Of a stretch of DNA of 25,855 bases, positions 21,114-25,855 are shown in pieces. The notes below the pieces were generated by a model, which was not told the DNA's origin, did no database searches, and saw nothing but the letters and a program-made list of their open reading frames with translations. This DNA is from a virus: positions 1-25,855 of the IMG/VR virus record IMGVR_UViG_3300044491_002568; one strand, written 5' to 3'. Position numbers and translations under genes: made by a program. The first letter of the stretch is position 1. The number at the start of each line of letters is the position of its first letter.

Positions 21114-21317
21114 ATGGGTAAAGTTAAATCAATGTTGATGGACATGGAAGAGAAATTCTTGGATGAAGCTCAGGTAGCTGTTATTGGTTGCGAAGATGTC
21201 GGTGAATTTGCTGAAAATCTTCAACATGCTCGTAACTTAATGCCTCATCTGTCAGATAATGAGTATGTAGATTATCTTTCAGAACTTTGGGGTGAGCATT
21301 GGAGCAATTATGTCTGA
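21114..21317 (+). CDS. small acidic early protein of phage type
   Basis: The protein has 67 residues from ATG 21114. An ATG at 21108 directly abuts the GAGGAG ribosome site and is too close. MGKVKSMLMDMEEKFLDEAQ is a helix, followed by GCEDVGEFAENL and a C-terminal aromatic cluster, YVDYLSELWGEHWSNYV. The MGKVKxxxMxMEE opening is frequent in small phage proteins I recall, with no known function. It has its own early promoter and overlaps the next gene by 8 nt. Confidence 0.75.
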   Translation: MGKVKSMLMDMEEKFLDEAQVAVIGCEDVGEFAENLQHARNLMPHLSDNEYVDYLSELWGEHWSNYV

Positions 21318-21627
21318 TTTTGATTATGATTCATTTAGTGGAGGTGTAGAGATGTTTGGTTCAGCAAAAGGATTTAATTTGTCATTAACTCCTATCAGCA
21401 ATCGTTGGATGTATAGTCAGATTCGATATGATGTTCTCCCTATGCATGGTTCCCCTCAAGATCGAGGTTCTGCTGATCGTTATTATGGTCGTCCTTATTC
21501 TCCTCATTTTTGGCCTGAAGGTACAAGTCACGGTACTATGGTCAGAAGTTTTGAAATGTCTGATACTGAAATTGCTGCATACAAATATGGGTGGGATAAT
21601 GAAGACGATCGTAAAGATTGGGGTTGA
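21310..21627 (+). CDS. conserved phage protein with DRGSADxYYGRPxxPH motif
   Basis: The protein has 105 residues from ATG 21310, five bases after GGAG. GTG 21292 in frame lacks a ribosome site. The core PQDRGSADRYYGRPYSPHFWP, followed by EGTSHG, is a pattern I recall from many phage and some bacterial small proteins. It ends EIAAYKYGWDNEDDRKDWG. No catalytic residues or membrane segments are evident. It overlaps the genes on both sides. The function is unknown, although the conservation suggests a widespread early role. Confidence 0.75.
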   Translation: MSDFDYDSFSGGVEMFGSAKGFNLSLTPISNRWMYSQIRYDVLPMHGSPQDRGSADRYYGRPYSPHFWPEGTSHGTMVRSFEMSDTEIAAYKYGWDNEDDRKDWG

Positions 21628-21763
21628 TAGGTCAGTTCTAGAAAAAAGGTTAGATAATTTAGAAGAGTGGCGAACAACTTCTATTTCTAATGGTAATGAA
21701 TGGGCTGCTAATCAGGCTATGAAACATTGGATTGTTTTATGGCGGAGACTTTCGAGACTATGA
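21599..21763 (+). CDS. small helical protein (about 54 aa), start uncertain
   Basis: The frame ends at TGA 21763 and encodes VDRSVLEKRLDNLEEWRTTS, then NGNEWAANQAMKHWIVLWRR. That is a regular helical hairpin resembling small phage proteins I have seen. The first ATG that keeps this region without a long read into the previous gene is 21599, giving 54 residues and a 29-nt overlap. Its ribosome site is poor, and a start nearer 21623 with a non-standard codon is possible. The stop overlaps the next ATG (ATGA). Confidence 0.5.
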   Translation: MKTIVKIGVDRSVLEKRLDNLEEWRTTSISNGNEWAANQAMKHWIVLWRRLSRL

Positions 21764-22374
21764 CAAATCCTAAGATACAAAAATATAACCCTGAACATCA
21801 CATTGGATTATATCAGATTCCTCATGAAGTGGTCGATGGGTTGAATTTGTTTTATGATGAAAGTCCTAACAAAACTAGTGGTGAATCTTCTAATGTGTCT
21901 AAGGAGTCTTCTGCTAAGAAGTCCAAAAAGTCAACTGATGTAACGGTTCTCAAAACAGATGTTAATGATCCAAGGATTATTGCTTATATTAATTGTCTTT
22001 CACAAACTATAAAAGATTATATGAAAATGTTTCCATCTATTGGTCCTGGTGGATGGGAACTTGCTTTAGCAGAAGATTTTAACATCCAAAGATACAAGCC
22101 TGGTGAAGGTTTTTATGAATGGCATTATGAACGTAATCCATTTCCTCCTGCATCTCAGAGAGTCTTGGTGTTTATGACTTATCTTAATGATGCTGAAGAG
22201 GCTGGCACTAGTTTTATGTATCAGAACCTTACAACAGAATGTAAAAAGGGTCTTACGTGTATCTGGCCAGCTGATTGGACATATACTCATAAAGGACAAA
22301 TTTCGAAAGAACACGAGAAAACTATTATAACGGGATGGATAAGTTACACAGGTAAGGTGAATGAGTTATCTTGA
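21760..22374 (+). CDS. 2-oxoglutarate/Fe(II) oxygenase-like protein, HxE variant
   Basis: The protein has 204 residues from ATG 21760 at an ATGA overlap. ATG 21739 in frame is possible. NIQRYKPGEGFYEWHYERNPF gives H122-Y-E124 where the family normally has HxD. RVLVFMTYLNDAEEAGTSFMY is the following strand pair. IWPADWTYTHKGQ gives H177, and EKTIITGWISY contains K187 for 2-oxoglutarate. A Ser/Lys-rich insert lies at 38-60. WHxE is, from memory, a feature of a phage subgroup of these oxygenases, so activity is still plausible. The target is unknown. Confidence 0.75.
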   Translation: MTNPKIQKYNPEHHIGLYQIPHEVVDGLNLFYDESPNKTSGESSNVSKESSAKKSKKSTDVTVLKTDVNDPRIIAYINCLSQTIKDYMKMFPSIGPGGWELALAEDFNIQRYKPGEGFYEWHYERNPFPPASQRVLVFMTYLNDAEEAGTSFMYQNLTTECKKGLTCIWPADWTYTHKGQISKEHEKTIITGWISYTGKVNELS

Positions 22375-22798
22375 GACCATACAAGTTATTAACGAGCTAG
22401 CATTAGAGGTTCGTAACTTTGAGCGTAGCAAAGACAATACCAAATGGAAATGGTCTTGTCTTGTTTGTGGTGATTCTAAAAAAGATCAACGCAAGGCTAG
22501 GTTTGGTGTTTCTCGTAAGAAGAATGAGTTTGTGTGTCATTGTTTCAATTGTGGTTACAGTGCACACTTCAATTATTATTTGAAGGAATATCATCCTCAT
22601 CTTAGTTCTAAGCTATCTGTGTCTATCATTAAAGAATCTATGCCATCTCTATACAGTCAAGATGATTTGATCAGTCAGCTCCCAACAGAAATTTTAAAGC
22701 ATATATTTTATAATGGTAATGTAGAAAAGTTACGTGATATAAAATTAAATATTACGTTAGCTAATCAAGAGAAACTGAAGGAAGCATTTAATGATTAA
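22361..22798 (+). CDS. stand-alone primase-type zinc-ribbon protein (gp61 N-terminal domain-like)
   Basis: The 145-residue protein matches the N-terminal zinc domain of T4-type primase. WSCLVCGDSKKDQRKARFGV has C33 and C36, and FVCHCFNCGYSAHFNYYLKE has C61 and C64, in the layout CxxCGDS...F.CxxC.YS..F..FL. T4 gp61 is 342 residues with a TOPRIM catalytic domain after this, but here a stop follows about 65 residues later and the next frame is an unrelated membrane protein. It could be a separately encoded subunit, a truncated primase, or a DNA-binding regulator. It overlaps both neighbours (14 nt and 8 nt). Confidence 0.75.
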   Translation: MSYLETIQVINELALEVRNFERSKDNTKWKWSCLVCGDSKKDQRKARFGVSRKKNEFVCHCFNCGYSAHFNYYLKEYHPHLSSKLSVSIIKESMPSLYSQDDLISQLPTEILKHIFYNGNVEKLRDIKLNITLANQEKLKEAFND

Positions 22799-22991
22799 GA
22801 ATTTTAAAGATATAGTAGTATTATTAATAACAAGTGGTGTTTTGTTACTGCTTGGTGTCATTATTATTGGTGACTATTGGGTAGCCTTAGAAGAGAACAG
22901 GCCTGTCGATGAGAGCGTAATTACTCTTATGAAGATGTCAGTAACAGGATTGATTGGAGTTATTGGTGGATACATTGGAGGCTCCAAATGA
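22791..22991 (+). CDS. small two-helix membrane protein
   Basis: The 66-residue protein has a hydrophobic helix at about 8-27 (DIVVLLITSGVLLLLGVIII), a polar loop ENRPVDESVITL, and a second helix KMSVTGLIGVIGGYIGGSK. Two short membrane spans with a basic end could suit a holin-like or other inner-membrane role, but no lysis genes are adjacent. I recall similar proteins in marine phages. It meets the next gene at ATGA. Confidence 0.75.
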   Translation: MIKNFKDIVVLLITSGVLLLLGVIIIGDYWVALEENRPVDESVITLMKMSVTGLIGVIGGYIGGSK

Positions 22992-23248
22992 TTAGAGATG
23001 CAGAGTATGGCGTATACAAGATTTGTGACTCAGATGGTGTAATTGTTTATGTAGGTCATTCTTCTGACACTATTGACATTGTTGAGCTCAATCACAGATC
23101 ATCTAGTGATGTTCTTGCCAACGATCTAGGCGGCAAAGGAGTCAACTGGACATTCAGTTGGATGCTTGGTCCTAAGAGAACATCATCTGCGCAAATTGCT
23201 AAGTTGGCTACAGGTATTATTAATAAGAATTCTCCTCGTTACAATTAA
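22988..23248 (+). CDS. small GIY-YIG-like protein
   Basis: The 86-residue protein begins with GVYKICDSDGVIVYVGHSS, close to the GIY-x10-YIG core (G8-V-Y10 and Y21-V-G23). An Arg (R37 in ELNHRSSSD) follows in the expected helix. No DNA-binding domain is attached, and the conserved catalytic Glu is not obvious. The fold call is moderate and nuclease activity is uncertain. It could be a small repair or host-DNA nuclease. Its start overlaps the preceding stop (ATGA). Confidence 0.5.
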   Translation: MIRDAEYGVYKICDSDGVIVYVGHSSDTIDIVELNHRSSSDVLANDLGGKGVNWTFSWMLGPKRTSSAQIAKLATGIINKNSPRYN

Positions 23249-23262
23249 AAATAGGATATATT

Positions 23263-23718
23263 ATGGGTACGCGATTAACTGAGAAGTGGACAGACACTCT
23301 TGACGAGGCTTTTGGTGCAACTGGTACCAAAGGACGATTAGGTGAAGAGTTTCTGTTAAAGGTATTCGACAGCTGGGGTTGGGATTCTATTCATTATGAT
23401 AATGATTATCAGAAGCAGATTGATGGTATTGACATAGAGTTTAAGAAACCTGAATGGTTTAAGTATTACAGCTGTGATGTCAAGAACAACATGAATGAAT
23501 ATGGTACTATCTACGTTCATGAAAAGTGGTTATTCAAGATCAAGTCTGACAGAGTATTTCATGTCAATCCTGACACAGGATGGTTATGTTGGTATGGTGT
23601 CGACGCTATGAGAAATATCTACATCAACGACAATGCTAGAGATTACATGACAATCACAGCCAGTCAACCACAAAGCGCTCAATCACGTATTATCACCAGA
23701 ACAAAATATCGTGGCTAA
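23263..23718 (+). CDS. PD-(D/E)xK-type phage nuclease
   Basis: The 151-residue protein has the elements of a restriction-like nuclease: E28/E29 in RLGEEFLLKVF, D54 and D57 in KQIDGIDIEF, and D72-V-K74 in YSCDVKNN, giving E...D...DxK. An aromatic, beta-rich second half (IYVHEKWLFKIKSDRVFHV) and a basic tail follow. It is a different protein from the nuclease at 102. The likely substrate is DNA. AGGATAT precedes ATG 23263. Confidence 0.65.
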   Translation: MGTRLTEKWTDTLDEAFGATGTKGRLGEEFLLKVFDSWGWDSIHYDNDYQKQIDGIDIEFKKPEWFKYYSCDVKNNMNEYGTIYVHEKWLFKIKSDRVFHVNPDTGWLCWYGVDAMRNIYINDNARDYMTITASQPQSAQSRIITRTKYRG

Positions 23719-23771
23719 AATTACGAACAAAGCATTACATGCTCCTCTTCCTCCGTTAAAAGGATTAAAAA

Positions 23772-24503
23772 ATGTATGATGATTTTCACTTCTTATTTGA
23801 TGTAGACGGAACACTAACAGAGAGCCGTCAACTAATAGATCCTAACTTCAAGATATTCTTAATGACATTCTTTATAGAGAATAAATGCAGTATCGTCACT
23901 GGATCAGATTTCAGTAAGACAGAGGAGCAACTCGGTAGAGCGCTCATCAGCCAGTGTCAATATGTATTCAATTGCTCCGGAAACTCTATATACAACGGAT
24001 ATCAATCAGACTGGCTCCCACCACAATCTCTAACAGATTACCTACATAACTGTCTATCAACCAGTATGTTCAAAACCCGTACAGGAAATCACATAGAGAA
24101 AAGACCAGGAAGTATCAACTTCAGCGTAGTAGGACGAAACGCCACACAAGAACAACGAAAAGAATACAGTGTATATGACAGTAGAACATCAGAGAGAAAG
24201 AAACTAACAGCTGACGTCAACAGTACCTTCCCTGACATACAAGCCGTAGTAGGAGGAGAGACTGGTATAGATATATTCGAAAAAGGAAAAGATAAACGAC
24301 AAGTCCTACAATATATCTCAGAAAAGAACGTAATATTCTTCGGGGATAAGATGGAAAAAGACGGTAATGATAGACCCCTGCTAGACGAAATAAGAAGAAA
24401 TAACAGAGGAATAACATATAACGTAACAGACTGGCAGAACACATACGATATATTGTATTGGAATTGGTTTAATAAAAACACCGGAAAAAACATAGGGGCG
24501 TGA
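23772..24503 (+). CDS. eukaryotic-type phosphomannomutase (HAD superfamily)
   Basis: The 243-residue protein follows the HAD-IIB phosphomannomutase layout. FLFDVDGTLTESRQ is motif I with the phospho-acceptor Asp, CSIVTGSD is motif II, and the cap includes the sugar-binding RTGNHIEKRPGSINFSVVGR. GGETGIDIFEKGKDKRQVL (motif III) and IFFGDKMEKDGNDRPL (motif IV) close the site. Such enzymes interconvert mannose-6-phosphate and mannose-1-phosphate. Codon use differs from neighbours: third positions favour A and C (AAC, GAC, TAC, AGA, ATA), where flanking genes favour T. This points to recent acquisition. It could feed GDP-mannose for glycosylation, which is inference. Confidence 0.85.
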   Translation: MYDDFHFLFDVDGTLTESRQLIDPNFKIFLMTFFIENKCSIVTGSDFSKTEEQLGRALISQCQYVFNCSGNSIYNGYQSDWLPPQSLTDYLHNCLSTSMFKTRTGNHIEKRPGSINFSVVGRNATQEQRKEYSVYDSRTSERKKLTADVNSTFPDIQAVVGGETGIDIFEKGKDKRQVLQYISEKNVIFFGDKMEKDGNDRPLLDEIRRNNRGITYNVTDWQNTYDILYWNWFNKNTGKNIGA

Positions 24504-24687
24504 GGGAGAAGGTCATGACATATGGGTTAAAAAGGGGTTCATAGGCGTTTGAACGGTGTCAGAAACGTGTTGAGTTAAGTTGGGCTTAATCTGCAGTGCA
24601 AAGACGAAAAAAATACATTATACACTGAAAAAATACATACACAACCCTATAATAACTACATCTGAAACAAATGAAAGATTAACTGAC
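24504..24687 (+). other. 184-nt gap with weak hairpin and possible promoter
   Basis: No gene longer than nine codons is seen here. TTAAG-TTGGG-CTTAA (24575-24589) could form a small hairpin without a U tract. A TATAAT at 24649-24654 with TGAAAA 17 nt upstream (24626-24631) may be a weak promoter for the winged-helix gene. The first 90 bases are G-rich and unlike the flanking DNA, and may have arrived with the phosphomannomutase gene. Confidence 0.4.
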
Positions 24688-24927
24688 ATGAACAAATTTA
24701 CCCGCATTCTTAACTCTATGTATGCTAAGTCAAATGTGAAGTATCACATCATTAAGGAAGCTAAACAGTTTCCAGTATGTGCTGATTACCTCACTGAGCA
24801 GTATGGTGTATCATCTGTACAAACTCGTATCAGCGAGATTCAAGATGAGACTGGTTTTACCTTCATCAAGACCAAAGGCCGTGTAGCTGGGCGTAAATCT
24901 CCGGTAACATTCTACAGCCTTCCATAG
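24688..24927 (+). CDS. small winged-helix-like protein
   Basis: The protein has 79 residues from ATG 24688. YHIIKEAKQFPVCADYLTEQYGVSSVQTRISEIQDETGF is a helix-turn-helix with a recognition helix (VSSVQTRISEIQ). FIKTKGRVAGRKSPVTFYSL forms the wing strands. It is probably a DNA-binding regulator. A TTG-initiated extension back to 24580 would add 36 unconvincing residues. There is no strong ribosome site, so expression may be low. It is followed by a terminator. Confidence 0.65.
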   Translation: MNKFTRILNSMYAKSNVKYHIIKEAKQFPVCADYLTEQYGVSSVQTRISEIQDETGFTFIKTKGRVAGRKSPVTFYSLP

Positions 24928-24946
24928 TAGTCTCCTTAGCATAAAG

Positions 24947-24979
24947 AAGGAAGAAAGTTTCGGCTTTCTTCCTTTTCCC
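24947..24979 (+). terminator. strong hairpin terminator
   Basis: AAGGAAGAAAG (24947-24957) and CTTTCTTCCTT (24964-24974) form a perfect 11-bp stem around a TTTCGG loop, followed by TTCCC. The U tract is short. It lies 20 nt after the winged-helix gene and just before an early promoter, as expected for a terminator. Confidence 0.75.
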
Positions 24980-24981
24980 TG

Positions 24982-25010
24982 TTGCCTTTTGTTTAAAAAT
25001 ATGTGATAAT
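24982..25010 (+). promoter_or_regulatory. early promoter without an obvious gene
   Basis: TTGCCT (24982-24987), a 17-nt spacer ending ATATGT, and GATAAT (25005-25010) form a near-perfect member of the early promoter family. No ribosome site plus ATG follows before the next promoter at 25092. The 80 nt between may be the leader of a lost gene, a small RNA, or a longer transcript for the 25151 gene. Confidence 0.75.
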
Positions 25011-25091
25011 GAAGTAGCGATCTTTTTTTGCGGGTTTGCTATCCTATTGAAAACACAGGGAAAAAAACTTTGTTTTTATCGAAATTAAATG

Positions 25092-25120
25092 TTGCCTTTT
25101 GTCCGAATGTATCCGATAAT
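25092..25120 (+). promoter_or_regulatory. early promoter
   Basis: TTGCCT (25092-25097), a 17-nt spacer and GATAAT (25115-25120) are followed by GATTATAGTGAGAAACAGAGGAG, the conserved early leader. It drives the gene at 25151. Confidence 0.8.
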
Positions 25121-25150
25121 GATTATAGTGAGAAACAGAGGAGAGTTGAG

Positions 25151-25360
25151 ATGTTTACAGTTCAGGAAATGCTAATTGATTGTTCAGTCTTCCACTCAGG
25201 GGAAGAGTATTTGGTTAAGCTCTTTAACGGAGAGGTCATCAAGGCTACTGTATCAGATAGAGATGATTCATATGTAGGTGTTATCTACTCTGATGGTGCG
25301 GTTAAGTCTATGCCTGTAGAAGAGTTCAACGATTCTATTATAGCAGAAATTTTGATTTAA
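25151..25360 (+). CDS. small early protein (69 aa)
   Basis: From ATG 25151 behind AGAGGAGAG the protein reads MFTVQEMLIDCSVFHSGEEY, then LVKLFNGEVIKATVSDRDD and further strands ending FNDSIIAEILI. The middle looks like a small beta-barrel (alternating strands LVKLFNGEVIKATV, YVGVIYSDGAVKSM), SH3- or Sm-like in pattern only. A TTG-initiated frame reaching back to 25028 would run through the promoter and is rejected. It has a dedicated early promoter. No family is recognised. Confidence 0.75.
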   Translation: MFTVQEMLIDCSVFHSGEEYLVKLFNGEVIKATVSDRDDSYVGVIYSDGAVKSMPVEEFNDSIIAEILI

Positions 25361-25374
25361 TTTGAAATTAGCTG

Positions 25375-25403
25375 TTGCCTTTTTGTTAAAAGTATGCGAA
25401 GAT
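25375..25403 (+). promoter_or_regulatory. early promoter
   Basis: TTGCCT (25375-25380), a 17-nt spacer and GAAGAT (25398-25403) carry AATTAGCTG upstream and AATTATAGTGAAAAAGACAGG downstream. The -10 is weaker than in the other units. A GATAAT three bases further on would need a 20-nt spacer. Confidence 0.7.
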
Positions 25404-25432
25404 AATTATAGTGAAAAAGACAGGAGAGTCAA

Positions 25433-25708
25433 ATGTTGAAGTTAGTAAAAGTTTCTGAGGGTTTCTACAAGGCAACCAATATTGTTTCTGATCATGAGGC
25501 ATTTATCGATACAGATATGCTTGGCGACTTTCGTGGTACTGTAGAGATTAAGACTGAGGCTGGTTTTGATGCTGCTGAGTCTAATGGCTTTCCTACTATT
25601 GAGCAAGCTGCTCGTTGGATTGAGTGTCGTGTAGGTGAACAGGAAGTTGGTGGTACTCCAGTTATCATGTCTACTAGCTTTGATGGTTCTCCAATGATTG
25701 TCTCTTAA
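25433..25708 (+). CDS. small early protein (91 aa)
   Basis: The start is ATG 25433 behind CAGGAGAGTC. The protein has an N-terminal beta-rich part (LVKVSEGFYKATNIVSDHEAF) and TVEIKTEAGFDAAE, then FPTIEQAARWIECRVG, a helix, and a Gly/Ser-rich end. The FxTxxxAxxWI helix resembles short domains in phage early proteins, with no known function. Its stop codon is part of a long inverted repeat that follows. It has its own early promoter. Confidence 0.75.
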   Translation: MLKLVKVSEGFYKATNIVSDHEAFIDTDMLGDFRGTVEIKTEAGFDAAESNGFPTIEQAARWIECRVGEQEVGGTPVIMSTSFDGSPMIVS

Positions 25709-25813
25709 CTACTTACTAGATACGTCCGTGTAGAGGCGTTGATCAGCTAAAAGCACTATCTCGAAAGAGATGTTAGTTTATACTAGCTCGGGCGTATCTA
25801 GTAAGTAGTTAAG
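25704..25813 (+). repeat. long inverted repeat, probable structured RNA element
   Basis: A perfect 21-bp inverted repeat (25704-25724 with 25793-25813) is extended by four more pairs (25725-25728 with 25789-25792, one T-G). Inside, AGCTA (25745-25749) pairs with TAGCT (25784-25788), stacked directly on the outer stem and leaving 25729-25744 as a 16-nt bulge. ATCTC-GAAA-GAGAT (25758-25771) forms a GNRA-capped hairpin. The left arm overlaps the stop of the preceding gene, and no U tract follows. This could be an mRNA-stability or RNase III element, a small RNA, or a DNA cruciform site. Confidence 0.75.
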
Positions 25814-25844
25814 AATTAGGGGTTTATTAAGAGGAGATTGTATA

Positions 25845-25855
25845 ATGCCTATTCT
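25845..25855 (+). CDS. start of a gene cut by the window edge
   Basis: ATG 25845 follows GAGGAG (25831-25836) at a fair distance and opens a frame reading Met-Pro-Ile before the window ends. It probably belongs to the same series of small early genes. Nothing more can be said. Confidence 0.5.

Noticed and set aside
23711-23779. 22-codon GTG frame between the nuclease and phosphomannomutase genes
   Set aside because: It has no ribosome site, is very short and overlaps both neighbours. It may simply be the leader of the next gene.
24089-24493. Long minus-strand frame opposite the phosphomannomutase gene
   Set aside because: It is the mirror of a clear + strand enzyme gene and its translation is a low-complexity Ser/Leu/Phe string. 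No minus-strand gene in the window had better support.
24515-24544. Nine-codon ATG frame behind GGGAGAAGG
   Set aside because: The ribosome site is good, but the peptide is too short to support without conservation data.
25704-25813. Hammerhead ribozyme or tRNA as an explanation of the inverted repeat
   Set aside because: The CGAAA next to a stem suggested a hammerhead, but CUGAUGA is absent. There is no T-arm GTTCRA or anticodon arm for a tRNA.

Overview
The window is part of the genome of a T4-like (Tevenvirinae/Kyanoviridae-type) myovirus, most likely marine and infecting a Gram-negative host. The evidence is a UvsX recombinase, a gp41-type DnaB helicase, a T4 RNase H-type 5' nuclease, a DsbA-like protein, T4-type late promoters (TATAAATA/GATAAATA), and many small conserved genes of marine T4-like phages. 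Every gene is on the + strand. Genes are packed with 1-40 nt overlaps (TAATG, ATGA), and the DNA is AT-rich by eye. No photosynthesis genes, integrase, transposon, tRNA or CRISPR array was seen. CMP-Kdo synthetase and lipoprotein genes fit a Gram-negative host.

Layout. (1) 1-6010: a PD-(D/E)xK nuclease, a SWIM zinc protein, then uvsX, a small protein, kdsB, helicase gp41, a conserved hypothetical and the rnh-type nuclease. (2) 6006-11105: a late-expressed block with two T4-type late promoters. It holds a small Ala/Gly/Thr-rich protein, an NMNAT-fold nucleotidyltransferase, a helical conserved protein, a Fe/Mn superoxide dismutase-like protein, a ligase-fold nucleotidyltransferase with a T4-like capsid-targeting N-terminus, and a 601-residue repeat protein. 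A strong terminator ends the block. (3) 11121-20757: an early promoter starts a long operon with a zincin, dsbA, a staphylococcal-type nuclease, a putative pyrimidine-dimer glycosylase, and a 7-deazaguanine DNA-modification set (queD, queE, folE, a QueD-like paralogue, dpdA). Three consecutive exported envelope proteins lie inside that set. A dUTPase-like protein and a 2OG oxygenase follow. (4) 20766-25855: an early region with repeated, nearly identical promoters driving small proteins. It also has an HxE-type 2OG oxygenase, a free-standing primase zinc ribbon, a two-TM protein, a GIY-YIG-like protein, a PD-(D/E)xK nuclease, a eukaryotic-type phosphomannomutase and a winged-helix protein.

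How the parts fit. FolE, QueD and QueE would convert GTP to 7-carboxy-7-deazaguanine (CDG), and DpdA would exchange a 7-deazaguanine base into phage DNA to block host restriction. No queC is visible here, so the end product could be CDG or a derivative unless queC lies elsewhere or the host supplies it. The most unusual items are the capsid-targeted ligase-fold protein, the exported trio inside the modification cluster, the repeated early promoter-leader unit, and a 25-bp-stem structured element at 25704-25813.
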